The translations under genes were made by a program, and so were the position numbers. The notes beneath the pieces were generated by a model. That model saw only the letters and a program-made list of their open reading frames with translations, made no database searches and was not told where the DNA came from. Below are positions 1 through 22,200 of a stretch of 64,000 nt of DNA, in pieces. The stretch lies in the NCBI RefSeq assembly GCF_022458985.1, contig NC_061779.1, positions 11,048,501-11,112,500 on the forward strand. Reading direction: 5' to 3'. The stretch is from Mugil cephalus (lineage: Eukaryota > Chordata > Actinopteri > Mugiliformes > Mugilidae). The first letter of the stretch is position 1, and every line of letters starts with the position of its first letter.

Positions 1-221
1 TATTTCAAATTAAACAACAAAATGACACCAACCTGAAGAAATCTCATAGAAGCAGGTGTGTTTTGGGGTCAAAATAAAGTGGCATTATCTCACCCTAATG
101 GCAGATTTTCTGACATGAACCACTGCTGCACTCTGTGCTGTGTATAGTCCTTCCTGTGGACACAACTACAGCTAACTTGTTTGTGTTAGCACAGCCCCCC
201 CACCCTCCGTGAGCAACTGAC

Positions 222-10948
<10,727 letters not shown>

Positions 10949-11690
10949 TTTTCACTGAAGACGCGCTTTAGATTCGTTCTGCTTTTCCATTTATGAACAA
11001 ATGGCACTGGTCCTCGGCTGAAGTAATCCACACGTTAAGGCGCCCCCACTTCAGCAGCAACCCTCAGATTCACCTTCATACTCCCACTTCCACGGGTCAG
11101 AAAGTCGACCGAGAAAAAGGAAGAAGGCGAAAGCGCAACAAACTGCACTGCAGGCGTATTGTTAAAAGGAAAAAATGAAAGCTTTGTGTTTCTGAGACTT
11201 ATTCAACTTCTTCCTGTATGCCACACAGACCCGGGGAGCGCTCTTCTTCATATCCACTTCAGGGGGAGGAGACTGGCGCTGTCAGGGCTGTGAGCAAATT
11301 CCGTTCATGACATGTTTTTGTTTTTATTTAGAGCAGGCGCACTGGGTAATGCAAACCATGAAATAAAATGGCAACTTTTGGAAGAGGCTGAAAAGAAAAA
11401 TGTAAAAAGTTGGAAGACTTGATAGAAATACTACTTTTTCTTTTTTCAATTTTTTTTTTATTTTTTACATTGCAAGTGTTACTTTAAGTAATTTCTGTCT
11501 CATATGAACAATCACAAAATATTACAGGTCAAACTCCTGCCTGCTTTACATTTAACGTCTGGAGTAAGCACCCATGGGCAGAAGAGCCGAAATCTGTTTT
11601 TCAAACTACGCTGTAATGGACACACATGGTAGTACACTTTAATTGGATTCCCTTGAGTTCATGTGTACTGTTTTGTCTGGTATTGTGTGT
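10949..11690 (-). promoter_or_regulatory. Region upstream of the itpr2 start codon (5' UTR and possible promoter)
   Basis: This stretch upstream of the itpr2 ATG holds no conserved coding sequence. It is only modestly CpG-containing and no clear TATA box or initiator could be fixed. The short plus-strand open frame at 10993-11178 has no recognisable homology. The transcription start could be here, or an extra noncoding exon could lie farther upstream. Confidence 0.35.
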
Positions 11691-11694
11691 CTGT

Positions 11695-11930
11695 AAAGCT
11701 TCTCAGTCATCCAAATCGTGGCGTATTAAAAAAGAAAAGCAGGGCTAAAAAAGAGGCAGCTGGACTCGTCTGACTTTTCTTGAAGAAGTTTCACCTCATC
11801 CTGTTCTACAGGCTCCTTCAGTTCTAAATGACTGATGGGTGTTTTTATTCTAATGTCTTGTTAAGAAACATCCCAGGGCGGTGCCCACCCGAAAGTCACG
11901 TGTAAGGGGTTAAAGAGACCCAATATGTTT
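11695..11930. repeat. Teleost interspersed repeat fragment
   Basis: Contains TTCTCAGTCATCCAAATCGT and, further on, TTCACCTCATCC and GGCTCCTTCAGTTCTAA. I remember this order from a very common fish dispersed repeat (usually CTCATCCAAGAGGCTTCTTCAGTTC). The family name is not certain to me. It is noncoding and decayed. Confidence 0.45.
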
Positions 11931-11989
11931 TCCCCCTGTAAATAGTACTGTGCAATGTATCCTCATCCTATATCATCTTTTTTAATTTA

Positions 11990-12115
11990 TGTACTGCTTA
12001 CTACACACACTCATACATATATGTATATATACTGTTTTTGATCAGTATTCCAGCTGTGATCTGAGCCATTGCACAGAAATTTCATTTGTATGATAAATAA
12101 AGTCTGTCTAAGTCT
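11990..12115 (+). mobile_element. Non-LTR retrotransposon 3' tail-like fragment
   Basis: The stretch ends ATTGCACAGAAATTTCATTT followed by GATAAATAAAGTCTGTCTAA. This A-rich ending, with an AATAAA signal after a GCA-AAATTTC motif, is typical of fish LINE or SINE tails. No reverse transcriptase reading frame remains. Assignment is from memory of such tails. Confidence 0.4.
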
Positions 12116-12479
12116 AAAGTACATTTAACCAGTCCTTCCCAACTCTTTTCTCTCATGACATGTTAATAAAAACAGTAACTGCCTGGAGCCTCTTGTCTCT
12201 AACAGGTCGAGACTTTGATTTGAACTTCTGTTTAAGGCCCAGATATGATATAATCTCATACAAAGATTAAAGAACGGTTAAACTTCAGACTCTTGAAAAA
12301 AATAATTTCAAATGTGCACTGGAGCCTTTTGTTTCTTTCTTTTTGTTTCTCTCCCTCTGTTTACACATGTCATGACCCCGTCCGTCATGATTGTCTAGTG
12401 ACTCTTTGAAGGGTCACAAGCCTCAGGTTGGACAGGATAACTCAAGAAGCTCCTTTCATTGTGATGAACAATCCAGCAA

Positions 12480-12880
12480 CTGATCACACTATCCCGCAAT
12501 ATACCACTTAATGTGCAATATCTCTTACATATGCTTGTGCAATACTCCTCTCAGTTTTAACTACACATACATGTACCTATATTTTGTTTATGTACCTGCC
12601 GTTTTTTGCACTGTCTACATCTCCTTGCCAACGGGAGATGTGTAGACATATATATACATTTATATTTGTAAGCATACCCACTTCTTTACTTGAACACTGC
12701 TTTGTTTGTTTTAATATATATATTTTTTAATATGTGTTTTGATATTTTTTATATTCTATTCTTTCGTCCACCCATATGTGCACCGTGTGCACTGTTTGGG
12801 ATGTTGAATGTTAAGTGTCTGCTGCTGTTAACAACAAGGATTCCCCTACTGATGAATAAAGGCAGATCTTATCTTTTCTT
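12480..12880 (+). mobile_element. Second non-LTR tail-like fragment
   Basis: The opening TGTGCAATATCTCTTACATA and the T-rich body ending in GATGAATAAAGGCAGATCTT resemble the neighbouring tail at 11990-12115 and those near 53350 and 63430. It is AT-rich with no supported coding sequence. Confidence 0.35.
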
Positions 12881-12974
12881 ACTTGAGTACTTTTCCTAAT
12901 AAGTGGCAATGACTGCAGTGATTATGATGTTGATGATTATTTGTATTTATTTTAAATTTGATCATGGTGAGTAA

Positions 12975-13290
12975 TTCAAACTTTATTTATAGTGCTTTAC
13001 AGCAATGGGATAAAAAAGAAACAGTCCACAATAAAATAATAAAAACCAACAAACAAGTGACAGGTGACTGGGTAAAGCCGGCCAAAGGCTTGTCTGAAAA
13101 GGTGAGTTTTCAGTTTAGTCTTGAAAGACTGTTCTGAAGGGTCAGGATTAGGGCGATCCAGAGCCTTGGAGCTACCACCTCGAAGGCTCTGTCCCCTTTA
13201 GTTTTTGGTCTGGTCCCATCTCCACCAGGAGATGCTGGTCTGTAGATCTGAAGGAGCGGCTGGAGGAGCAGGGGTACAGACTGTAAAAGT
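12975..13290. repeat. Teleost interspersed repeat (GTGAGTTTTCAG / GGCTCTGTCCCC type)
   Basis: The order AAAGGTGAGTTTTCAGTTTA, GATCCAGAGCCTTGGAGCTA, GAAGGCTCTGTCCCC, TTTGGTCTGGTCCC is a familiar dispersed repeat in fish genomes. Only a diverged fragment is present. Minus-strand frames such as 13110-13295 are by-products of it. Confidence 0.45.
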
Positions 13291-14770
13291 GCCAATTTGA
13301 ATATTATTTAATCTGATGCGTATCCTTTAACTTTGGTGATTTATTAAGAAGCTTTCACCGCCACTAGGTCTTACAAAAACAGGTTTTCGTGAAGAATAGG
13401 GCCAAGGTGGCATTGTACCTCCGATGTTAATACACCAGGGAGCGCTCGAGATCCAACCTGAAAGAGCGCAGTCTCAAACGTCAACGAGTCAGCTTCATCT
13501 TTGGGTCTATGTCGCCCCTCAGCGTTCACTTCCCTGAACAAACACGTACAGCAAATCTGCTGCTCCCTGACATTGGCCCTTGTGTTAAACACAAACACCA
13601 CAAACTGTTATTTCATACTGGCTCCAAAAACCTGTTCTTCAGTGTGTGCTGGAGAGACACAGTGACACATATTTAAGAAAAACAAACATTGACAGATTTC
13701 AGAGATTGCTCTGGTGACACGAGATGACAGATTGATGAACAAACTAGATAATTTGTACCCGTGTAAAACTGGCAAAACACAACTAACAGAAAATATATAA
13801 AGTTTAAACTGACTAACTATTTACTTATTCTGTTTGTTTAATCATTTTGTACTCTGTAAACATGCTGTGTTATGTGTTCACACAATAAGAATAATGGGTT
13901 TTCCCATTAGGTAAATATTGTGCAGTATACACTAGAGTCTGCCTTGTAATGTTGAAACCCCAATAAAAAAATTCCTCTCTCTGTATAAAGACTATATACA
14001 TATTTACTTAAGTTCAGTTTCCATCTTCTATATTATACTATATTCAGATAGACATTTTTAAGACACATTGAAAACATCACCAGCATAATATAAAGTATAT
14101 AATGTTTTTTTTTTTTAAATATTTTAATATTTTAATATTAATACAGCATATGACATTGTCATATTAAGTAAATTATAGAGGCTATATGAGGATATACACA
14201 ACAATCAGAGTAGTCAAGTGTCTTCTGACTCATGATACTGACAAGTATATGGCTAAAAGAAAAGACAGAACTAAATAAACCAAGAAACACACACACACCC
14301 CGAAAAAGAGACCCCCGAGAGGAGGATCAAAACTTTGGTTAGTACAGAAAAAAATACAGAAAGAAAAATTACCAAATATCACATAGCAGCTTATGTGATC
14401 AATCCGTCATTTAGGTCTCATCAGAAAGTATATATTTATCGAAGGAGAATCTGCACGTCATCCATCTGCAACATTATATAGTCTACTTTCCATAATAAAA
14501 AATGACTCAGAGGAGAAACTGATTAATCTCATAAACCCAAACGGGAGTTTTTGAAGTGCAATAGAGTAGGTACTATTTGCAGGGGGTTATATTGCATATT
14601 TCACTATCGTGTCCTACTTATCTTTACAACTCGGCGAAAATTGGGTGTGCACACGAGCTCTGCAAACAGAATGACATCAGAAGAGATACACAATATAATA
14701 AAGAGATTAAAAAAAACTGTTGTGGTGAGCGCCATTTTCGGACAATGAAAGGACCTCGCAAAGATAGAAA
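13291..14770. other. Intergenic, AT-rich, nothing recognised
   Basis: Between itpr2 and plekhg7. I see no conserved coding sequence, RNA gene or clear mobile element, only AT-rich sequence and short homopolymers. Confidence 0.5.
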
Positions 14771-14774
14771 CACA

Positions 14775-14778
<4 letters not shown>

Positions 14779-14865
<87 letters not shown>
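14779..14865 (+). repeat. Compound microsatellite (TG)27(AG)16
   Basis: Fifty-four bases of TG pass directly into about thirty-two bases of AG. It lies just upstream of the probable plekhg7 promoter. Long frames that read through it as Thr-His or Leu-Ser runs are artefacts. Length is expected to vary between individuals. Confidence 0.95.
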
Positions 14866-14867
<2 letters not shown>

Positions 14868-14869
14868 AG

Positions 14870-15129
14870 TTGTTCCCATGCAGTCGTCGCACCTTTTACC
14901 ACAAGTCCCTGGAAAGTGAAGCGCTCCACTTCTTCCTTCACTCACACGCTCCAAACAACCCGACACTACGGACCCGTTTCCTTCACTCTTGTTTAGGTTA
15001 AACAGCTCGGGGACTTTGTATCTTTCTAAAGTGATGCGTTTTACACACGGAGGTTTATTTTCTTCATAAACTGCAGCCGGACTGTCCGTGGTCACTCTGC
15101 GCCGCCATCCGCTCGAGTTGTCGTTGTTT
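14870..15129 (+). promoter_or_regulatory. plekhg7: Probable plekhg7 promoter and noncoding first exon
   Basis: Sequence richer in CG than its surroundings ends at a strong donor, GTTGTTT then GTAAGT, at 15130. The coding exon of plekhg7 begins at an acceptor at 16064/16065 and has 137 bases of leader before its ATG, so a separate upstream leader exon is expected. This stretch fits. No transcript evidence is available, and the exact start site is not determined. Confidence 0.4.
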
Positions 15130-15477
15130 GTAAGTAAACCACACTCCTTTTTCTGACTTTATACTTCTTTGACGAAAATAAACGCTGTTTCCGCTTTTAT
15201 TTTCACGACGTTTTGTTAATATGTCGCCCTGAAGTTGTGGACGTAGCCCCCCTAGTTCTTTTTTACCTTGGTTGCCTCGTGCCTCAAGTGTTAACGGCTT
15301 TGAATAAACAATGGCATCCACCTGACGTGAGGAACCAGATGGGACAACGATAAAAAAAGAGAAAGTCTGTCAGTCTACAGACTCTAGATCAGAAAGTGGA
15401 ATAAAGTGTTCGAGCTCCTTTGTTTCAGGATCTACACAGTCCAGCTAATTATTATTCTACACTGTAATAAGTAGGTG

Positions 15478-15906
15478 TCACGATACTTGAGTCACGATAC
15501 GATACGTTATTGAAATATTATATTGCCATATATTGCAATATTCTTCATAGTTCACTCAGACATTGTAAATGCAGCTTAAAATACACATATGTACATCAGA
15601 TGATAGTGATCATTCATTGGACAAATTGAGTCAAAAAACAATATTAATCCAAATGACCCGTTTCCAATTTATTACACTTCTACAGAAAAAGTGGTGGTGG
15701 AAGTGCGGAAGTCGCTCAAGATCGGCCCAAAATACGATTTTTTCCTTTTCTTTTAAAATCAGTATTAAGACGTTCAAAATCGATATTGTATCGGAAGAAA
15801 AAATATCGCGATGTATTGCCATATCGATATCGATAGAGTTCCTTCATATAGTCGACGAGCAAACCTACGTTAACAGAAACAGAATTGTAGTAACACCCAT
15901 TCAACT
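15478..15906. mobile_element. hAT-like nonautonomous DNA element (GTGTCACGATAC type)
   Basis: Starts GTAGGTGTCACGATACTTGA and ends GTAGTAACACCCATT, with partly inverted ends (GGTGT-C/T-AC). The interior has repeated CGATAC and ATCGATATCGAT tracts, as in a common fish repeat family that I remember as hAT-related. It lies in the presumed first intron of plekhg7. It has no intact transposase, and frames in it are spurious. Confidence 0.45.
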
Positions 15907-16201
15907 GTAAGCACATTATATCTTCTCAAAAGGTTTCTTTCCTGCCAAGGGACCATTTTAAATCCTAATCAAATGCCATTTTTAGTAGATTAAGAGGTAA
16001 ATTTGTGCCTAGCTTTCTTTGCTGCTCAGTACTGACACGTTTTCTCCTTTTTTTTCCCTCCCAGGAGCTTGAGACGGTGTGAACAGTGTTGGAATGCAAA
16101 AGGATTACCATCTGACGTTAATTCAAAGGAGGGGAAGCAGTCAGACCCCAAGATTACACATTTTCTGATCTTTGGCCCACTAAAATGCCTCTGAGGTGAC
16201 A

Positions 16202-19200
16202 ATGTCTACAATGAAGCACGTTATCCTGCAGGAGAAAGACCAGGGCAGTGAAAGGAAGCTGGACTGGAGCTACATTGAATGGGCTGAGAATGAAGTTGTC
16301 ACGACAGGTGTGGCAAATGCCGAGACACAAACGGACTCAAGGTTTTTTGAGGACAAGGGGAGTCAGACCAGCAACCCAGTCATTATGCACATAGATCTCA
16401 AACGGACACACTCCAAGCTAAGACAGTTGTCACTGGCAGACACTGACAGCTTCGTGCCACCCTTATTTCAGTTTGACCGCCAGGCTCCAGGACGCATTTC
16501 CACGTCTCCCACCTTGAGGAGGATGAGGAGCACCAGGCGCTCTCTTATCGATCCTGCTAGGATGGGGAGCACTCAGGAGGAACCTTCACCTGAGCGCAAG
16601 ACATCACCCATTTGCTCCCAGTCTCCTGTGCACAGAGTGAAGTCTCCTCTTGCATCGACCCCCCTCTCCGATGGAGAGACCAATCACAATCATCAGGCAG
16701 TTTCAACCTCAGGACGACAGAGAACCAGAACGCAAAGATCAAAGACTTTAGACAACAGCATCGCTTCCAACGGACGAGACTGTCGCAGTGCTCATCCTAC
16801 CCTTATTAATAATTTTGTATTTGCTGATGGTGAGATACCGGTGAGTATCATAAGTAAACTTAACTGAACCAAGCAACTGTGCAAAACTATTTTCGTTTTC
16901 CTAATATTCACATAAACCTCTTATCACCAACTTATTTTCCTGTAGTCTGCCCGTGGATTTTTATCCAAAGCCTATAAATTAAATGGTCACACATTCCTTT
17001 CTTGAGCACAACCTTCTCTCCCTCGTTCGGCCCTGCCTCCTGCAGTGGTCACTCACAATGCGAGCTTTTGACAGCAAATGAATCAGCAGTTACATGCAAT
17101 GACAGCTCTAACCAAGCCCACTGCCCGGAGAGCCCTGGGAAGTGCTCTCCTTGGGCCCCTATTCACCGCAGTCAGCAGTCACCCAATAATGGAGGGGTCA
17201 GTGAGCGATGGGAAAAGATAATGGGGAGATCTATTCATCAGCTCGTGGTATTCAAGCGGGCACATTCTCAATAGAGTCCCGACATTCTCCTCCAATATCA
17301 GAGGCTTTTGAATGCATGCGACCACTTAAAACACCGATTCAAATTTGGTCGTCTTTGAAAGTGATATAGTGGTGTTGGTAGCAGTAGGAGGTCTCTGCAT
17401 CCTCCACTAGATGCAGCAGTGTACAGTAGGACAGTGCTAATAGGGTGTCTAAATAACATAATTACTGCACTAGAGGCACCACTAATGACAGCTGTTCTTC
17501 TTTTCTTCCAGGAGAAGGATCACTGCCATAATAGGTGAGTGTCGCATGGGTGGTTTTGCATGTTGTCTGTGCACCCTGTGAGAACATATTTGCCTATCAG
17601 GAATGTAGTAAAATATTTTCCTGTTGTGAATACACCCCTCACACTTTTGCATTTGCGTCTTTGGAAAATTGTTTCATTTACAAAAAAAGGGAAGGGGCTG
17701 TAACGTACCTTTAACTTGAATTGATTTTGCTGGAGGCTCCAAATGAGACGATTGGACTTTGGTTTAAGGAGCCCCATTGTGCATTCATTGTCATTCATGT
17801 CTTTGTCAGTGGTTCGGGAGCATGGTGGCTGGAGTTTTGAGAGTCCCATGGTTATGCATGGCCTAGACAAACCCTCATTAAGGGTCTATTCCCCTACTGC
17901 CACCCACACCCCTCCTAATGAGTGACCATGCTCTTCCCCTCACTGGATAATTAGGCAGCTATTGTCCCGGTAATTACGCCCTGGCACTGTGCCTCTTACA
18001 GTGACCGGGCCTTGTGAGACCATCGGTTGGGACAGTTTTGTTTTGAGGCATCATTATTTCTCTTGTTGTGCGGGAACAAAGCACCCATTTTTTACCAGTG
18101 CTCCTGGTGGCAGAGGGGCTGACAGAGAGAGCTTTCTGAGCGGTCACAAAGCAACAGGGTGTCATTGTGAGGATGCTGTGGAATGAGCTGCAAGGAAGCG
18201 CTGACCTGGTTTAGAGGAGCACCTCTAGACGTGCCTTTTCGTGCTGTCCCATCACCATCTGCAGTGCTCAGGCGCTGTTATCTGTTTTCCTGTCGATTCA
18301 GCACGGCCGTCCTATACATTGACCCTGTATCAGTTTACCGGGAAGAGCGCGGCCCTGACAGTGAGAGCAAGGAACAGTCAGTGCTGTGAGGAAAAACTAA
18401 ACCAGGTTGCTCTCGTACAAGTTGGCCCTGCAGCCATGTGTCCTACATGTTCACACGAATTAGGCTAATATGTTGCTTGTGCAACTGTGCAGTCAACAAG
18501 AATGCAGCTACTGTACGAGAGGACAATATGTGCTCTAAGAGGAAGAAAGTTGTGTCCTTTTTTTTTTATAGAAGTGAACCAGTACCAGCACAGTTCCCCT
18601 TGCTTGCACTTCTGCTCCAGTTTACGGTATTGTTATCGTAAACAGGGATGTTAGCCTTCATTTGTAAGACAAGCTTCCTTATGGTCTTGATAACCTTTAT
18701 AAGTCAGATGTCCTTTGACCTGATTGAATGAGGGTATGTTCATAATGTCCCAGGAGTGTGAAAGGGATTCTATAAATACGTCATTATCTCACCTTCAGTG
18801 TCTGAACTTTTAGAAGCCGGGACATTAAAATATTTAGAAGCGAAACTGTAGAGCGTTGACATGGGTCACTAACTGGCAGTTGATCAGTGTCAGCGTGCTG
18901 AAAGTGAACCTTTAGCAAAACCAGCCCGTCTGGTTGCCGTGCACTTTATTTCTGCTGACTGCGTCCACACTAGCAAGCCTCTTGCTAGGATGGGCACCGC
19001 TTGGATTGTGAGTGTTTGTCACAGATCCCGTTTTGCCAGGTTTAGACTCTTTCATATCTGACTGACAGCAGTCCCACAGCCTTGCACTTTCTGGATACTG
19101 CAGTGTGCACGCTCAGCGTGAGCTTCCATAACATTTAGCATCTGTTGGGGTGTTTGGTTTTATATTTCGACACGTGAACGTCCATTTTTACTTTCAGCAC

Positions 19201-22200
19201 AGTAACAAAAGCGGAGGACAAGTCATTTGAGAACAGTGGCTGCTAGAGCTTGGCCTGAGGCTAAAAGGCATGCCTGTGTTTTTCCAGCAATGCCTCTGTT
19301 ACCAACTATGAAAAGGAGACCAAGAGGATTATAACTGGCACACACTGACAGCCTGCCTCCTTCCACATAAATAGGGCGATGTATTAATCAGCAGCTATCC
19401 AGACACATAACACTTATCCTTTGTAATTTCTGCAGCTCGTGTTAATCGCCAGTTTGCTGCACAATGCAGATGGCATTTCTGTGGTATTTCAGCCATGTAA
19501 AATGTCAAAAGGAATCCGGTTATTTCCTGTGGCTCAAATTAAGTCTCCGCACAATACATTTTTTAACGGGATAATAATTCCTTTTTATTCTCAGATGTGT
19601 AATAAAGAACTGTTTGTAATTCAAATGAAAGTTTTTCGATGAGGTTTCATATGAAGACGGGGCTCATCTCTTCGCTTCTGTGTCCCCAGGTATCAGGAAC
19701 GGAGGCGGAGCTCCGTGGTGGTCAGTTTGTCTGGACTGGACGTTTCACCAGGAGACCTTTTCGTATCCAACGGAGTAGCCCACATATTATCCGATTCAAA
19801 CTTCTCCGGTAAAATTACAACTCTGCATATTTTAACGGTTTCCGTTTCTCGTTCTCTCTGTGTTTCTGATTTAATCCCAGCAGACCGTTATCTGCCATCT
19901 GTCTGAGTGACAATGATTAATAAATCTTGTTATGAATCAGCACATAAGGGGCCTTGATCCTTAATCACACATTGCGGTCACCCGTCCCTTCCTGCTGATA
20001 TGGTGATCCCAGTCTTTGCCACAGTCTCTGGTTCTGGTTGTGACTCAGTTTTCATAATAGGCTGTAAATAATTGTCTTTGTTATCTATTAGTTGTATTAC
20101 TTATATAAACAACAAAACCACTGTAGGTTTAACCCTTGAGCCCGTTGACAGAAGAAGTTATTAACATGGTTCTCCTTGACAAAACATGAATAAATGATAA
20201 AGCCTGAGTAAACATTTGTTTTGTAGCTTAGCCTATATTATTCATAGTCGCTGTTCTATCTGTGGCTGCTCTCAGTATTGGCACAACGGGTATATCTCGG
20301 TTCCATAATGAGATTTTATAACCAGTTTAGTTTATAATTAAATTGCATGTTTATAGTCCGACATATTGCATGAGAAGGGCAGCATTAAGTATAATTAAGT
20401 ATATTTTATGTTTTTTGGTACTTTAAGGAATGCTCATTGTGTCATTTTGAGATGTAAAACCACCAAACATGTTCAAAAAGCAGGTTTATTTGCATCGTTT
20501 TTGAGTCCACTTTATGTTTTGTCCACACTGTTCTGCGTGTGACTCTAATACCATTTGTTACACATTTATGCTCGTTTTTTTTTTTTTTTTTGTTAATAAT
20601 CATTTTTTTATGTGGACTATTTCTACAGATACCAAGAAGTCAAAGTGGCCTTTTTCACGGCGTGGCACGGTAGGTGTGTTGTCTGTCTGTTAGCGGTCAA
20701 TGTGTGCGCCTGGTGCCAGTGGTGTGTTTTGATGTACTTTGTTTTAACAGTGGGTTTGGACATTGTTCTCTGACCCACTTCCCAAAGCAGATTAGAGTTG
20801 GTTCCTCTTATCCCTGTTGGCCCGCAAAGATTTTGTAATTGGTCAACACTCGAAATGCAGAACTGGAGCCAGAGTTGTTAATTCACTTTTTGTTGGTGCT
20901 GGACTGTTAGATGGACTGATGATAACCAGAGCAAAACAACAAACATGCACACACGTCTGCTTTCCTTGCCAGCACGCACGCATAACCGAAAATCTTTTTT
21001 TCTTTCAGACTAAAGGGAAGCTACAGACGGGCACAGTGTCAGATATTGAAAAATATCTTTCAACCGCACAGATTCAAGACTGGAAAAACACAGAGCTGCA
21101 GAAATACAAGGTGAGAAATGAGCGGGTGGTTAAGCATCCGTTGGGTTTGTTTTGTAAATCATTGAGAGATGCAGATTTCCTGTTCAAATACAGCTCCGTG
21201 TTTAACGAGCGTCTCAGACGTGACAAAACTGCATTTAAAGCGAAGCTCCATAATGCAGGTTATGCAAGAACCAGAATTTCCAGGGAGTAACCTGTCAGGC
21301 TGACGCTCAACACGTGTATCAACAAACACTGACATATTCTAGAGCCTCATACTGGTGGCGTACTGGCAATGCGCGGTTTTTATACAAACAAACCGGTACG
21401 GCCGTCCTGTTTGGGAAAAAAAGTCAGAAAGTCATTGTCTTTCTGTCCATCCGTGTGCAGGACTACTCTCTGGCCGATTTCCTGCGGGACCAGTCCTCCC
21501 AGGTGAGCGCCGACTCTGACCCTGCAGGCTTCAAGAGGCACGAGGCCATCTGGGAACTCTTCACCAGCGAGTGCGTTTACTTCCTGGATCAGCTCATGGT
21601 TCTCAAAGAGGTGCCTGGCAATGCACGTACACACACACACAAACACACGCAGCACCACAAACAAATAGACCAAACCCAAACGAAACCCAACACCTGCCAC
21701 TTTGTGTTTTTCCATCTTCTAACCGGATTCCTAGTTGACGCGAAAGTCCGTTCAGGTCGTTCCATTCTTCGCGTCACCGGATTTGAAATTCAATGCTAGC
21801 GCGGCAGACAGCCTGAACCTATTCTCCCTCTGTGACTTCTTTGTGCCCTTCAGGTGTTCTCGGCTACGCTCACAAACCTGCAGCAGAGGAACTGCCTGAC
21901 AGATGTTGACTTGTGGAGGCTGTTTGCGAATCTCAGTGAGCTTTGCCTGGTGAGATACAAATAGGTTGACAGTTTTATATCTATTCTTAAATAATTCTAA
22001 ATGACAGAGGCATTCCTACCTTGAAAATGATTATTTTTCAGTATAGCATTATATAGCAAAAAAAAAAAAATCTATAACTAATAAAATAAACATGGAAAGC
22101 CCCATTCCTTGTAGATAAAGTTGGAACAATGTTCAGATAAATATTGAGCCAGTTAAGTTAAGTGTCTCATGGTCTTTTGGAGACACTTGACACTAAGTGT

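Noticed and set aside
14604..15095. 163-codon minus-strand open frame
   Set aside because: It consists largely of Leu-Ser and Thr-His runs produced by the (TG)(AG) microsatellite and has no homology.
20817..21290. Single 157-codon plekhg7 exon
   Set aside because: Only 21009-21110 is exon. The open frame runs into intron on both sides, past a good acceptor and the donor GTGAGA.
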